The notes: generated by a model from the letters alone, not told the origin. Counted from the stretch's first letter, positions 34,628 through 44,350 are shown. The stretch: 50,400 nucleotides of DNA from Pseudomonadota bacterium (GCA_009924135.1 RFSE01000018.1:1-50400); one strand, 5' to 3'. Translations and numbers: made by a program.

Positions 34628-36865
34628 ATGTTTGAACTCGTCGCGCCCTACTCTCCCGCTGGTGACCAGCCGCAGGCCATCGAGAAGTTGACGGCGGGCG
34701 TGCGGGCGGGGGCCAAACATCAGGTGCTGCTCGGCGTCACCGGCTCGGGCAAGACGTACACCATTGCCAACGTCATCCAGCAGATCCAGCGGCCCACGCT
34801 CGTCATCTCGCACAACAAGACGCTCGCCGCCCAGCTCTACGCCGAGTTCAAGTCCTTCTTCCCCAAGAACGCCGTCGAGTACTTCGTCAGCTACTTCGAC
34901 TACTACCAACCCGAGGCGTACATCCCCCGGAGCGACACCTTCATTGAGAAGGACTCCAGCCGTAACGACGAAATCGAACGCCTGCGCCTCTCGACAATGA
35001 GTTCGCTCTTCTCCCGCCGGGACGTGATCGTCGTCGCGAGCGTCTCGTGCATCTACGGCATCGGCAGCAAGGAAGACTACGAGGCGATGGTCATTCCCTT
35101 GCGCGTCGGCCTGGCGTTCACCCGCGAGCAACTGCTCTCCCGCCTCGTGGACATCCAGTACACGCGCAATGACATCGCCTTCGAACGCGCCCAGTTCCGC
35201 GTGCGGGGCGATACGCTTGAGTTGCGGCCCGGTTACACTGAGGACGGGTTGCGCATCGAGTTCTTCGGCGACGAGATCGACCGCATCACGCGCTTTGATC
35301 CGCTCACCGGCGAAATCCTCGAACAACTCCAGGCCGTGGTCATCTACCCGGGCAAGCAGTTCGTTACGACCAACGAAAAGCTCAAGGCCGCCATCCTCAC
35401 CATCCGCGCGGAACTGGGCGAACGCATCGCGTGGTTTGAGAAACACGGCAAGCTGCTCGAAGCCCAGCGCATCAAGATGCGCACCGAATACGACCTGGAA
35501 ATGCTGGAGGAAATGGGCGTCTGCTCCGGCATCGAAAATTACTCGCGCCACATCGCCCAACGCCCGCCGGGATCGCGGCCGACCACGTTGATCGACTTCA
35601 TGCCGGATGACTTTCTGCTCGTGATGGACGAATCTCATGTGAGCGTGCCGCAGATTGGCGGCATGTATGCCGGCGACCGCTCCCGCAAGGAGGTGCTGGT
35701 GGCCCATGGGTTCCGCCTGCCCAGTGCGTTGGACAACCGGCCGCTGGACTGGTTGGAATTTCAGTCTTTGCAGGAGCAGACCATCTACGTCAGCGCCACG
35801 CCTGCGCCGCGCGAAATGGAGTGGGCAAAGGCCAGCGCCCGCGCGCTACGGAATGCAACACCGGCAGGGCGAGACTCCGTCGAGCCCCATCTCGAGCGCA
35901 GCGAGGCGAGCGCAGCGAGTTACTTGGCGGAAACAGTGGCCAGCGATGCACCTTCCACGAGCGCCTCCTCCATCGGTAATCAGGGTTCGACGGAGCCTCA
36001 CCATGCCAGGGCTGACGATGGCGTCGTGGAACTCGTCGTCCGCCCCACCGGGCTCATCGATCCCACGATCACGCTGAAGCCGCTCAAGGGACAAATCGAC
36101 GACCTCATAGAGGAATGCCGCAAGCGCGTGGATAAAAAGGAGCGCGTGCTCGTCACCACGCTCACCAAACGTACCGCTGAGGAACTCACCGATTATCTCC
36201 GCGACATCGGCATCAACGTGCGTTACCTCCACAGCGAGGTGGACGCGCTGGAACGCGTCGAGATCATCCGCGCGTTGCGCAAGGGCCAGTTCGATGTGCT
36301 GGTGGGCATCAACCTCCTGCGTGAGGGTCTTGACCTTCCGGAGGTATCGCTGGTTGCGATCCTAGACGCCGACAAAGAAGGCTTCCTCCGCAGCGAGACC
36401 AGCCTGATCCAGACCGCCGGCCGTGCGGCCCGTCACTTGCATGGGGAGGTCATCCTTTACGCGGACGTGAAGACGAAAAGCATCCAGCGCTTTCTCGCGG
36501 TCTGTGAGTATCGCCGGAAGAAGCAGATCGCCTACAACACCAAGCACGGCATCACCCCGCGCAGTGTCACGCGGGTCATGGAGGAAAGCCTGTCATCGCA
36601 GAAGGAAGTGCGCGACGTTGCCACCGGCATGTTGAACGAAGCCGCCGGGGACTTCGACGTGACCGAAACCATCCGCGAGCTGGAGGGACAAATGATCGAG
36701 GCGTCGAACAACCTGGAGTTCGAGAAGGCCGCGCTCTACCGCGACCAGATCAACGAACTCAAGCGCCTGGTCAGCGGCGAAGCTCCCACCCGCCCGATGA
36801 CTTACGGCAAGAAACCCGCGAAATCCCGCAAGACCGGCAAACCCACCTGGACCCCGCGCGTGTAA
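34628..36865 (+). CDS. uvrB: Excinuclease ABC subunit B with in-frame repeat insertion
   Basis: The damage-verifying helicase of nucleotide excision repair, 745 residues against about 670 in most bacteria. It has Walker A GVTGSGKT (near residue 40), the beta-hairpin [20 protein letters not shown], the DESH box [20 protein letters not shown], helicase motifs [14 protein letters not shown] and [24 protein letters not shown] and a C-terminal UVR domain. About 49 residues (412-461) are inserted between the conserved [13 protein letters not shown] and [14 protein letters not shown]. At the DNA level these residues are a copy of the CTCCGTCGA inverted-repeat element. The frame stays open, and no residue of a helicase motif is lost. 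Codons in the insert are unlike the rest of the gene. Confidence 0.95.
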   Translation: MFELVAPYSPAGDQPQAIEKLTAGVRAGAKHQVLLGVTGSGKTYTIANVIQQIQRPTLVISHNKTLAAQLYAEFKSFFPKNAVEYFVSYFDYYQPEAYIPRSDTFIEKDSSRNDEIERLRLSTMSSLFSRRDVIVVASVSCIYGIGSKEDYEAMVIPLRVGLAFTREQLLSRLVDIQYTRNDIAFERAQFRVRGDTLELRPGYTEDGLRIEFFGDEIDRITRFDPLTGEILEQLQAVVIYPGKQFVTTNEKLKAAILTIRAELGERIAWFEKHGKLLEAQRIKMRTEYDLEMLEEMGVCSGIENYSRHIAQRPPGSRPTTLIDFMPDDFLLVMDESHVSVPQIGGMYAGDRSRKEVLVAHGFRLPSALDNRPLDWLEFQSLQEQTIYVSATPAPREMEWAKASARALRNATPAGRDSVEPHLERSEASAASYLAETVASDAPSTSASSIGNQGSTEPHHARADDGVVELVVRPTGLIDPTITLKPLKGQIDDLIEECRKRVDKKERVLVTTLTKRTAEELTDYLRDIGINVRYLHSEVDALERVEIIRALRKGQFDVLVGINLLREGLDLPEVSLVAILDADKEGFLRSETSLIQTAGRAARHLHGEVILYADVKTKSIQRFLAVCEYRRKKQIAYNTKHGITPRSVTRVMEESLSSQKEVRDVATGMLNEAAGDFDVTETIRELEGQMIEASNNLEFEKAALYRDQINELKRLVSGEAPTRPMTYGKKPAKSRKTGKPTWTPRV
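35862..36008. mobile_element. CTCCGTCGA element inside uvrB
   Basis: The ends are inverted repeats: CGGCAGGGCGAGACTCCGTC then GAGCCCC at the left, and on the right the inverse of CTGGCATGGTGAGGCTCCGT then CGAACCC. The element is about 147 bases, a multiple of three, with no stop codon in the uvrB frame. Inside is ATCTCGAGCGCAGCGAGG, also present in the copy near 3960. It is nearly the same length as the 145-base copy at 20139-20283. Exact boundaries are uncertain by a few bases. Confidence 0.8.
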
Positions 36866-37172
36866 CCGAAAACACACGTTGCGAAGCGAACTACCAGACG
36901 CCGTGCCGCGCCCAAATGTGGTGGCAGGCATCTTGCCTGCCGTAGAGCCGGGCGTCCCGCCCGGCGGATCGCACGCTACAAAGTCAATGCCCGCTTCGAA
37001 AACTCCAGCCCTTCCTGACGCCGTGCCATTTTTTCCGGGCGGCGGGACGCCGTCCTCTACGGCAGGCAGGATGCCTGCTGCCACATGCTGGCGCACCCTG
37101 CCCTGGTCTGGATGCATTGCTTCCGCCAGAATCGCAAAAAAGGCACAGCTCACGGGCCCTTGCCTCACTCCA
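36866..37172. repeat. GGCAGGCATC terminal-inverted-repeat element
   Basis: No gene is seen. An element of about 170 bases occupies 36917-37087. Its left end is TGTGGTGGCAGGCATCTTGC, then CTGCCGTAGAGCCGGGCGTC. Its right end is the inverse form, CGTCCTCTACGGCAGGCAGG then ATGCCTGCTGCCACAT. The arms match over about 45 bases with a few differences. The centre carries no open frame. A different family from the CTCCGTCGA and ACAGAATCAT elements. Confidence 0.8.
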
Positions 37173-38111
37173 CTATTTCCCGCTCGCTTCACTGCGCAGC
37201 GACACCAAGTTCCGCAGCACGTTGAACGCCGTCTCCGGCGAGAGATGCGCCAGGCCATCGGCACTGCGCAGGACGCGGAAGGCGGGACTCCGGGGATGCC
37301 AGACGGCTTCGCTTGTATCCGCCCACAAGGCCAAGCCCGTAAGTCCGACGGCGGCGGCGAGATGCGTGATGCCGGAGTCATGGCCCACGAATCCGATGCA
37401 ATATTGAAGTGTCCTGGCGACATCAGCCAACGGCTGGTTCTGCAATACGGTCACCCGGCTGGACGGCAGGGCTTCCGCCAGTGCCTGCACGCGGCTGCCT
37501 TCCGCCTCTCCGCCAACGAGCAGGATGTTCCAATCCGTGCCAGACATCACATGCGCGAGAAACTTCGCCCAATGCGGCTGCGGCCAGTTCTTCTTTTCAC
37601 TGCCGCTGCCGGGATGAACGGCGAGCACCGGCGCAGGCGCCAGCTTGTCGGTCGAAAAGCCCAGGCGGGGCACCGGATCGGCATCGAAGATGGCGAGGCG
37701 TTCGAGGGGCCGCAGGAAAACGTCCGTCGCGTGGACGGCTTTCGCTTCATCCGGGCGATGCGGTCCGGCGATGAACTGAGCTTTCGAGCAGGCCTTCACG
37801 TTTTCCGCGAAGAAGCCGTCCGGGTCGTAGAGAAAAGAGACGATGAGGTGGAAACTGGAGAAGTAATGCCCCATCGCATCGTCGAGGTCCCCCATGTCAG
37901 CGAAGAACCCGGCCAGCGCACGGGCTTCGATGGGCCGCACGGCATCCGCCAGCCCGCCATGCAGGGCGATCGACGCGATGTTCGGATAGCCCAAAACTTC
38001 GAGATGCGTTCCGGGAAACTGCCGCCGGAGTGCCTGGAGCACTGGCAACGTCAGGACAAAGTCGCCGATGGCCCCACCGCGGATGACAAGGATTTTGCCT
38101 TTCGCAGCCAC
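37173..38111 (-). CDS. Glycosyltransferase family 9 (heptosyltransferase-like)
   Basis: A 312-residue GT9-type enzyme starting at GTG. Family signatures: KILVIRGGAIGDFVLTLPVLQALR at the start, AVHPGSGSEKKNWP before the C-terminal domain, NILLVGGEAEG, and CIGFVGHDSGITHLAAAVG at the nucleotide-sugar site. GT9 enzymes transfer ADP-heptose to the LPS core in Gram-negatives; the acceptor here is unknown. It is the last gene of a leftward run of three, 8 bases after a 118-residue protein. No other LPS gene is in the window. Confidence 0.88.
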   Translation of the reverse strand: MAAKGKILVIRGGAIGDFVLTLPVLQALRRQFPGTHLEVLGYPNIASIALHGGLADAVRPIEARALAGFFADMGDLDDAMGHYFSSFHLIVSFLYDPDGFFAENVKACSKAQFIAGPHRPDEAKAVHATDVFLRPLERLAIFDADPVPRLGFSTDKLAPAPVLAVHPGSGSEKKNWPQPHWAKFLAHVMSGTDWNILLVGGEAEGSRVQALAEALPSSRVTVLQNQPLADVARTLQYCIGFVGHDSGITHLAAAVGLTGLALWADTSEAVWHPRSPAFRVLRSADGLAHLSPETAFNVLRNLVSLRSEASGK

Positions 38112-38119
38112 AGGTTGGA

Positions 38120-38476
38120 TCAGGAGACAATTTTCCAGCCAAACTTCTTGGCCATCCTGCGGACATACAGCTTCTCGGCGCGCACCCGGTCGGCCGGGCT
38201 TTCAACCTTCCGCGTGACTGATGGCGAGATGCGTCCGGTCTCAACCACCTTGATACGGATTTCGTCGCCTGTTTTAAGCTCCTTGCAACCGGGCCAACGA
38301 AGGTGATCCTGAGCATTGAGGCCCGCTACTTCCAAAAACATTTCCTCAGCCGGACAGTCCTTAATTTGAGCCTGGGTGCGTCTCACCCAGCAAACGGTCG
38401 CGGAGACAACGCCCGTCTCCGGCACTCCTGCGACACAGAAACGTTTTCCGTTCAACGAAACGTTGAGTGAGATCAT
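38120..38476 (-). CDS. Uncharacterised 118-residue protein
   Basis: A small protein not recognised by any family signature I know. The N-terminal half is predicted beta (ISLNVSLNGKRFCVAGVPETGVVSATVCWVRR) and contains a segment LKTGDEIRIKVVETGRISP. The C-terminus is basic and helical (RVRAEKLYVRRMAKKFGWKIVS). It sits in a tight run between a membrane protein gene (7 bases upstream) and a GT9 gene (8 bases downstream), so it is very probably expressed. A cytoplasmic accessory function is a guess. Confidence 0.7.
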   Translation of the reverse strand: MISLNVSLNGKRFCVAGVPETGVVSATVCWVRRTQAQIKDCPAEEMFLEVAGLNAQDHLRWPGCKELKTGDEIRIKVVETGRISPSVTRKVESPADRVRAEKLYVRRMAKKFGWKIVS

Positions 38477-38483
38477 ACGAGCC

Positions 38484-39029
38484 TCATTGTTTGAACACCG
38501 TCACCCCCAGCACCGCCACGAGCACGCCCAGCGCGAGGTGCAGGGCGCAGCCGATCTTCAGGCGGGTGTCGTTGGCCGTCTTCCAGTCGAAGAAATCCCG
38601 GCAGCGCCACGGTGAGACGGTGAACCAGATGCCCGCGACGATCCAGATGTAGGCCCAGACGCCCAGCACCCAGCGCCAGTTCGATTCCTGCCAGCGCTGC
38701 GTGTCCAGGACGAACTTGGCCAGCAGCATGAGCACCAGCGCCAGTCCGCGCACCGCGAGGAAGTCCTTCAAGTAGAGGCACGTGCCCACTCCCAGCAGGC
38801 CGAAGCCCGCGTACATCATCGGCTTGAACGAGGCAAAATCCGCAATGTTCTCATCCCGCACGTGCAACAGAAACCATGCGGTCGCAATGGCCATCAGCAC
38901 GTAGCCCGCGCCCGTGTTGCGTGCGAAGCCGCGCAGCGCGGAACGAAACGTCGCCGGGTTCATCAGCCCGTAAACATTGGGCACCGCGACGCCCACACCG
39001 AGCGCCAGACAAAGAGTGGAAAGGGTCAT
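38484..39029 (-). CDS. Five-helix membrane protein of unknown function
   Basis: A 181-residue integral membrane protein with about five hydrophobic helices (residues 3-20, 40-58, 75-95, 125-145, 160-180). It contains charged loops (RDENIADFASFKP, TQRWQESNWRW) and ends in ALGVLVAVLGVTVFKQ. No known motif is seen. The ATG at 39029 precedes the first helix. It starts the leftward run with the 118-residue gene and GT9. Upstream is a large nested inverted repeat, then miaB. Confidence 0.65.
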   Translation of the reverse strand: MTLSTLCLALGVGVAVPNVYGLMNPATFRSALRGFARNTGAGYVLMAIATAWFLLHVRDENIADFASFKPMMYAGFGLLGVGTCLYLKDFLAVRGLALVLMLLAKFVLDTQRWQESNWRWVLGVWAYIWIVAGIWFTVSPWRCRDFFDWKTANDTRLKIGCALHLALGVLVAVLGVTVFKQ

Positions 39030-39047
39030 GTTAGTTTGGCCACCGAT

Positions 39048-39190
39048 GGGCACAGATGAAACGCAGACGAGGAGAAGGCGGTCCTATAAGGAGAGCAGGA
39101 AAGCAGGAAGGGGATTGTAGCGATGGTGAAAGCTTCTCTTCCTGCCTTCCTGCTTTCCTGATTTAAAAAATCCTCGTGCTTCATCTGTGA
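39048..39190. repeat. Nested inverted repeat between miaB and the membrane-protein gene
   Basis: Outer arms: CACAGATGAAACGCAGACGA (39050-39071) and the inverse TCCTCGTGCTTCATCTGTG (39170-39188). Inner arms: GAGAGCAGGAAAGCAGGAAG (39090-39110) and the inverse CTTCCTGCCTTCCTGCTTTC (39138-39158). The result is a long double hairpin of about 140 bases with no coding content, in the 167-base gap before miaB. Confidence 0.75.
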
Positions 39191-39196
39191 TGATTC

Positions 39197-40591
39197 CTAG
39201 TTGAGGATCGCCGGATCACCATACAGCGTGAACGGCGCGGCGTGGACGATCTTCACATCCATCACCTGGCCGATGTGCCGTTCGCTGCCCTCGAAGACGA
39301 CGATCTTGTTGGCCCGCGTCCGACCTTCCAGGCGGGCTGAGTTCTTGCGGCTCGGGCCTTCCACGAGGATTTGCAGCACGCGCCCTTCGCACGCCTTGTT
39401 CTTCCGCTCGGCGATCTCGTTGATCACGGCCAGGAGCTGCGCGTGCCGGGCTTCGATGAGTTCCTCGGGCAACTGATTCGGCATCGCCGCGGCAGGGGTA
39501 TCGCGGCGCTGCGAGTATTTGAAGACGAAGGCGTTGTCGAACTCCACTTCGCGGGCCAGCGAGACCGTCTCGGCGAAGTCCTCGTCCGTTTCGCCGGGGA
39601 AGCCCACGATGATGTCCGTGGTGATGCCCATCTCCGGATTCACCGCGCGGAGCTGCCGGATGATTTCGAGGAACCGGGCGCGGGTGTAACCACGGTGCAT
39701 CAGCTTCAGCACGCGGTCGCTGCCGGACTGCACGGGCAGGTGTGCGCTCTCGACGAGCTTGGGCAGACGCACATAAGCCTCGACCAGGTCAGGTCCATAG
39801 CCTTTCGGATGCGGCGAGGTAAAGCGGATGCGTTCCAGACCATCAATGGCGTGGACAGCGTCGAGGAGCTGGACGAAGGGGGAGGTCGAGGGTCGAGGGT
39901 CGAGGGTCGAGAGCAACTGGCCCTCGACCTTCGACCCTCGACTCTCGACCCTTCTTCCATAGCTGGTCACGATTTGTCCGAGCAAGGTGATCTCCTTCAC
40001 CCCGCGTGCGACCAGCTCACGGCACTCGGCAACGATGTCAGGGATGGTGCGGCTGCGCTCCAAGCCGCGCGTGTAGGGGACGATGCAGAAGGTGCAGTAC
40101 TGGTTGCAGCCCTGCATGATGCTGACGAAGGCGGTGACCGCCTTGTCCTTTGCCGCGCCGGTAAGCAGGTGCTCCTTGATCGTCGCCTCGCTGCCCTGCT
40201 CCACCTCGGTATCTACCACCTTGTCACGGCGGCCGGCCAATAGATCATCAATGTAGTCCGCTACGCGGTGGAACTTCTGGGTGCCCACCACGAGGTCCAC
40301 GTCGGGAAGCTGGTCGATGAGTTCCCTGCCCCGGCTCTGGGCCATGCAACCGAGGAAGCCCAGCACCACGCCCGGACGCTGCTTGCGGAACTGGCCGATG
40401 AGGTTCTCCATCTTGCCCAGGGCCTTTTGTTCCGCGTTATCGCGCACGCTGCACGTGTTGAGCAGCACGACATCCGCGACGGCTTCCGATGGGGCCAGGG
40501 CATACCCCTTGGCCACGAGCTGCGCGGCGACGGCCTCGCTGTCGCGCTCGTTCATCTGGCAACCGTAGGTCTTGAGGAAGACGCTGGGCAT
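39197..40591 (-). CDS. miaB: tRNA-2-methylthio-N6-dimethylallyladenosine synthase with in-frame repeat
   Basis: A radical SAM methylthiotransferase that modifies A37 of tRNAs reading UNN codons. The 464-residue protein has the UPF0004 domain (PSVFLKTYGCQMNERDSE, LLNTCSVRDNAEQKALG), the radical SAM motif CNQYCTFC in GCNQYCTFCIVPYTRG, and a C-terminal TRAM domain. About 25 residues (near 213-237, RRVESRGSKVEGQ...) interrupt the conserved stretch between TLLGQIVTSYG and FVQLLDAVHAIDGLERIRF. They are encoded by a hairpin of GTCGAGGGTC-type units. The frame is kept and all catalytic cysteines are present. No neighbour shares its function. Confidence 0.93.
   Translation of the reverse strand: MPSVFLKTYGCQMNERDSEAVAAQLVAKGYALAPSEAVADVVLLNTCSVRDNAEQKALGKMENLIGQFRKQRPGVVLGFLGCMAQSRGRELIDQLPDVDLVVGTQKFHRVADYIDDLLAGRRDKVVDTEVEQGSEATIKEHLLTGAAKDKAVTAFVSIMQGCNQYCTFCIVPYTRGLERSRTIPDIVAECRELVARGVKEITLLGQIVTSYGRRVESRGSKVEGQLLSTLDPRPSTSPFVQLLDAVHAIDGLERIRFTSPHPKGYGPDLVEAYVRLPKLVESAHLPVQSGSDRVLKLMHRGYTRARFLEIIRQLRAVNPEMGITTDIIVGFPGETDEDFAETVSLAREVEFDNAFVFKYSQRRDTPAAAMPNQLPEELIEARHAQLLAVINEIAERKNKACEGRVLQILVEGPSRKNSARLEGRTRANKIVVFEGSERHIGQVMDVKIVHAAPFTLYGDPAILN
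39881..39955. repeat. GTCGAGGGTC repeat hairpin inside miaB
   Basis: Left arm GAGGTCGAGGGTCGAGGGTC then GAGGGTCGAGAG (39882-39912) and right arm CCCTCGACCTTCGACCCTCG then ACTCTCGACC (39921-39950) are inverse copies around a loop of about 8 bases. The unit is GTCGAG(G/A)G, repeated three to four times per arm. A one-arm relative lies at 21416-21445 after the LamG-like gene. Confidence 0.8.
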
Positions 40592-40648
40592 GAAAACAAA
40601 ACGGCGCGCAGCTTAGGGGCGGCGCGCCGGGGGGGAAAGCCGAATGTG

Positions 40649-41469
40649 CTACTCGGTGGTGTGGCTCTTGAGCCAGTCGATGTCGGTGCCGACGCCACTC
40701 AGACTGTTGTCGAGCCGCTGCACATTGGGGATCTGCGCCCCGATCGAAAGCTTGGTTTTCTGCCATTTGTGAAGCTCAGCCCGTCCATCCGCCCATCCAA
40801 ATGCGGTAGTGCCATTGTGAATGGCTGCCGGAGAGTTGTCCGACCCCCAACCGTTGGGAACCGACATGTCGATGGCGAAGTAACCGTCATCAATGCTGTT
40901 GGGATCCTCGTGCACAAACACATATTTATCCGTCGGAACAGAAATCTCCGTCGTCCGGAGATAAACCTTGGGTACTGGAGTAAAACCGGGATTGGTGATC
41001 ATGCGAGCGCTGCCGTTCATCCAGTTGTTCATGGAGACACTCCGGCAATAAGTATCCACCGTGCCGGGCTATTTGAACTTATCCCCGGGACACTTGAAAA
41101 TAGCCGCGTTGTTGGCATAGCGCCCCAGTTGCGCATCCATAAAAAAACGAGTGTCAATTTCATCCCCCGCAACGTAAACAGCCCCCCCGGGCGCATCCAA
41201 CCAGCACACCAGGTGTTGTTGGTCGTGCTCAACGCCGCCCCGTTACCTCCACGGCACATTTTCGAGTCGTAATCATCGCAATAAACCAGCCAGGCCAGTT
41301 GTAATTGCTTGTTGTTGGAAAGACACTTCGTAGCCATCGCCTTGTCCTTCGCCTTGGCCAGCGCCGGCAGGAGCATCCCCGCCAGGATCGCGATGATCGC
41401 GATCACAACGAGCAACTCAATAAGCGTGAAACCGGCACGCCGACACATTCCGCCAAAAGCCATTCTCAT
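40649..41469 (-). pseudogene. Broken pseudopilin gene, first of a tandem array
   Basis: The N-terminus is a normal pseudopilin ([20 protein letters not shown], then [12 protein letters not shown]; the only one here with Gly before the processing site). At a run of seven G on this strand (41180-41186) the frame shifts. One additional G would restore a paralogue-like sequence ([29 protein letters not shown]). A second defect follows: PGDKFK then TAG at about 41069, where paralogues have PSDKFVYP. After that the frame is intact to the end ([47 protein letters not shown]). Two independent lesions point to a pseudogene rather than phase variation. Confidence 0.85.
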
Positions 41470-41503
41470 ATCACAAGGTGCGACGCCACGCGATAAGCAG
41501 AAT

Positions 41504-42328
41504 TCATCGTGGCTCGGTGGTCTTGGACTTTAACCAGGTGGCATCGGCGGTATTGGCGGCCGAGGTGTCCACGCGCAAAACGTTGGGAATCTGCGACCCG
41601 GTGGAAAGCTGCGTCTTGTTCCATTTCCGGATTTCAGCCCGTCCGTCCACCCAGCCAAACGCTGTCGTCCCGCTGTGGACCGCTGCGGCGCGGTTGTCGG
41701 CCGCCCAAGTGCCAGGGTTGGACATGTCGATGAAGAAATAGCCGTCATCAATTGTATTGGGGTCCTCGTGGACGAATACGTAGAGATCGCTGGGATGCTG
41801 CATCTCCCCCAGCCGCTGAAACACGTAGTACTGCTGGGCGGGCGGTGCCGGAAACGGATTGGGGTTGGGGCCGCCGTTCATCCAGCAGTTCATGGAAATG
41901 CTTCGGGCGTAGGTACCCACCGCCCCGGGGTAGACAAACTTGTCCGAAGGGCACTTGAAGATGCCGGGATTCCCGGCATACCGGCCCAGCTGGCAATCCA
42001 TGAAGAGCGCCACGTTGGTTTCGTAGCCGGCCTGATAGGCGGCACTGGTCAATGGCTGAATCCAAGCCGCGCACCAAGTATTGTTGCTGTTGCTCAAGGC
42101 CGTTGCCCCGCCATTGCGACAGATTCGATCGTCGAAGTCTCCCGAATAGACTGACCAGGCCAGTTGCAGTTGTTTGTTGTTGGCCACGCACTTGATGCCG
42201 TTGGCCCTTTCCTTCGCTTTGGCCAGCGCCGGCAGGAGCATCCCCGCCAGGATCGCGATGATCGCGATCACGACGAGCAGTTTGATCAGGGTGAAGGCCG
42301 ATTTATTTGACTGTAGCCTGTTTATCAT
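41504..42328 (-). CDS. Pseudopilin with Lys at mature position 5
   Basis: A 274-residue member of the tandem array. Its signal is [20 protein letters not shown]: the glutamate at mature position 5, conserved in nearly all type IV pilins and pseudopilins and present in all its paralogues here, is replaced by lysine (codon AAA/AAG in place of GAG). The rest is closely related to the next gene: [59 protein letters not shown] and [19 protein letters not shown] (H-X9-DG). Position 5 is important for N-terminal methylation and fibre assembly. The gene is otherwise intact. Confidence 0.88.
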   Translation of the reverse strand: MINRLQSNKSAFTLIKLLVVIAIIAILAGMLLPALAKAKERANGIKCVANNKQLQLAWSVYSGDFDDRICRNGGATALSNSNNTWCAAWIQPLTSAAYQAGYETNVALFMDCQLGRYAGNPGIFKCPSDKFVYPGAVGTYARSISMNCWMNGGPNPNPFPAPPAQQYYVFQRLGEMQHPSDLYVFVHEDPNTIDDGYFFIDMSNPGTWAADNRAAAVHSGTTAFGWVDGRAEIRKWNKTQLSTGSQIPNVLRVDTSAANTADATWLKSKTTEPR

Positions 42329-42640
42329 GAGTAATGCTTAAACCGTGGACGATGTACTGCCGTGCAAGCCGGCTCCCGGGGACATTCACGCTATTAAGGG
42401 GATGCTCTTGATGGCAATGAAGCCCGTCATACAAGCTGCCCGCGAAGAACACGACATGCGCAACATGCGTACGGCACTGCCTCCTGCCGTGACGGATGGT
42501 GCTTGTTATCGGCGATGAGAGGACGCCCCATTCGTTACAACTGTTCAAACAAACCGTCCTCTTTGACGCGATTCCGCAGAACATGAAGACAAACGGCGCG
42601 CAAGGTTTGTGCAGCACGTTGGAAGGATGGGCACAACCTG
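42329..42640. other. Intergenic region with nothing recognised
   Basis: 312 bases between two array genes. No open frame of plausible composition, no hairpin of note, no repeat family of this window. It probably holds the promoter of the downstream pseudopilin gene. Confidence 0.6.
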
Positions 42641-43462
42641 CTACTCAGTGGTTTTAGATTTCAACCAGGTCACATCCGTGACATTGGCAGCCGACGTATC
42701 TACGCGGACGACATTGGGTATCTGCTGGCCAACGGACAGCCGGGTGTTGTCCCACTTTTTTAAATCCGCGCGGCCATCAGCCCACCCCATCGCGGTGGTG
42801 CCACCATGGATCGCCGCCGGCCAGTTGTCGCTCGCCCAAGCTGTTGGCGCCGACATGTCCATCGCGAAATAACCGTCATCGATCGTGTTCGGATCCTCAT
42901 GAATGAATACATACAAATCGCTGGGGTGCTGCAACTGCAGCACCCGCGAGTAAAGTGTAAACTGCTGCGCCGGCAGAGCGGGAAACGGGTTGGGACGATA
43001 ATTGCCGTTCATCCAGTTATTCATGGAAACGCTGCGGGCAAAGGTGCCAACGGCGTTAGGATAAATAAACTTGTCCGAAGGGCATTTGAAAATCAGCGGG
43101 TTTTGCGCGTACGGCCCCAACTGTCCAAGCATGAAGAGATCGGTGTTCGTCTCGTAGGTCGCCATATAGCCCCCACTGCCGGGACGTTCGGCCGCAGCAC
43201 ACCACGTCTGAGCCACCGAGGCGATGGCTACCGCCCCGGGATTGCGGCATATCCGATCATCCTGGTCGCCATAGTAGAGGGCCCAAGCCAGCTGCAACTG
43301 CTTGTTATTGGCGATGCACTTGGCCCCGTTGGCCTTCTCCTTGGCTTTGGCCAAGGCGGGCAATAGCATCCCCGCCAGGATCGCAATGATCGCGATCACG
43401 ACGAGCAGTTCAATCAGGGTGAAGGCGGCATTGCGGCAGTTGCTTGAGGCACGAGGTTTCAT
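42641..43462 (-). CDS. Type II secretion-like pseudopilin (array member)
   Basis: A 273-residue protein with the signal [20 protein letters not shown] after a 12-residue leader, and the array-typical body: [80 protein letters not shown] and [19 protein letters not shown] (H-X9-DG). It resembles the E5K copy (41504) most. These proteins are exported and probably surface-exposed. Repetition in tandem suggests recent duplication followed by divergence. Confidence 0.9.
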   Translation of the reverse strand: MKPRASSNCRNAAFTLIELLVVIAIIAILAGMLLPALAKAKEKANGAKCIANNKQLQLAWALYYGDQDDRICRNPGAVAIASVAQTWCAAAERPGSGGYMATYETNTDLFMLGQLGPYAQNPLIFKCPSDKFIYPNAVGTFARSVSMNNWMNGNYRPNPFPALPAQQFTLYSRVLQLQHPSDLYVFIHEDPNTIDDGYFAMDMSAPTAWASDNWPAAIHGGTTAMGWADGRADLKKWDNTRLSVGQQIPNVVRVDTSAANVTDVTWLKSKTTE

Positions 43463-43531
43463 ATCTTAAAAGCAACACGAGCGAGCGCGACCAAACGCAG
43501 CTCAAGATCGTACCCAAATCCATACCGTCCG

Positions 43532-44350
43532 TTACTCTGAAGCCCGGCTCTTCAGCCAGTCGATGTCAGCCGTGTTGTTGGTGACAACCTTGACGCCGTT
43601 CCAAGTTCCCAATAAGTTCCACTTATGCTGTTCGACATGGCCGTCAACAAAACTAATGCTGGTGCTTCCGGAATGGAGTGCAGCGGGGGCATTTTCAAAA
43701 ACATCGTAGCTTGCCCTCCAATCGGGGACACCTACCCCAGATCCTTTTGTGCCCAAATCCAGCCGGTAAATGCAATCCTCAATAGATTGCGGCGACTCAT
43801 GGATGAAGGTGAACAGATCGGTAGGTTTGCTCATTTCCCCCAGGCGCTGATAGACTCTGTAGCCTGTCGAGTTAAGTGCCAATGCGGTACGATTCATAAA
43901 AATGTTCAGTGTGACACTTCGGATGTAGGGATCTGTGTTTCCTGGGAACGGAACTTTGTCCGACGGGCATCGGAAAATGTCCTTGTTTTCGGCGTATTTG
44001 CCGATAAGGCCATTCATAAAATACAGTTCGTTGGTATGGCAAGTTGGACAATTCCCCGAGTGAGTGCCTCCAGGTTGCATCCATCCAGCAGCCCAGGTCG
44101 CGCTACCAATAGTCAGCGCCCCATCGTTCAGCACAATGCGATCATCCTGATCACCAGTGTAAAGAGTCGAGGCCAGTTGCAGCTGCTTGCTGTTTGACAA
44201 GCATTTGGTGCCCAACGCCTTGCCCTTGGCCTGCGCCAGCGCCGGCAACAGCATCCCCGCCAGAATCGCGATGATCGCGATCACGACAAGCAATTCGATG
44301 AGGGTAAACGCCCGCTTAAACGGGTGGGATGAGGCATCAGTTGGTTTCAT
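43532..44350 (-). CDS. Type II secretion-like pseudopilin (array member)
   Basis: A 272-residue protein starting [20 protein letters not shown], with the standard [20 protein letters not shown] that follows. It is the most diverged of the four array genes, with insertions after the pilin helix ([20 protein letters not shown], containing a CxxC pair). It keeps the [32 protein letters not shown] and [19 protein letters not shown] landmarks (H-X9-DG). The ATG at 44350 was chosen over an upstream in-frame start because it directly precedes the leader. Confidence 0.88.
   Translation of the reverse strand: MKPTDASSHPFKRAFTLIELLVVIAIIAILAGMLLPALAQAKGKALGTKCLSNSKQLQLASTLYTGDQDDRIVLNDGALTIGSATWAAGWMQPGGTHSGNCPTCHTNELYFMNGLIGKYAENKDIFRCPSDKVPFPGNTDPYIRSVTLNIFMNRTALALNSTGYRVYQRLGEMSKPTDLFTFIHESPQSIEDCIYRLDLGTKGSGVGVPDWRASYDVFENAPAALHSGSTSISFVDGHVEQHKWNLLGTWNGVKVVTNNTADIDWLKSRASE

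Noticed and set aside
39881..39955. A hairpin terminator or small RNA inside miaB
   Set aside because: It has no T-tract, the frame is open throughout, and the unit matches a dispersed repeat, so a translated repeat is the simpler reading.
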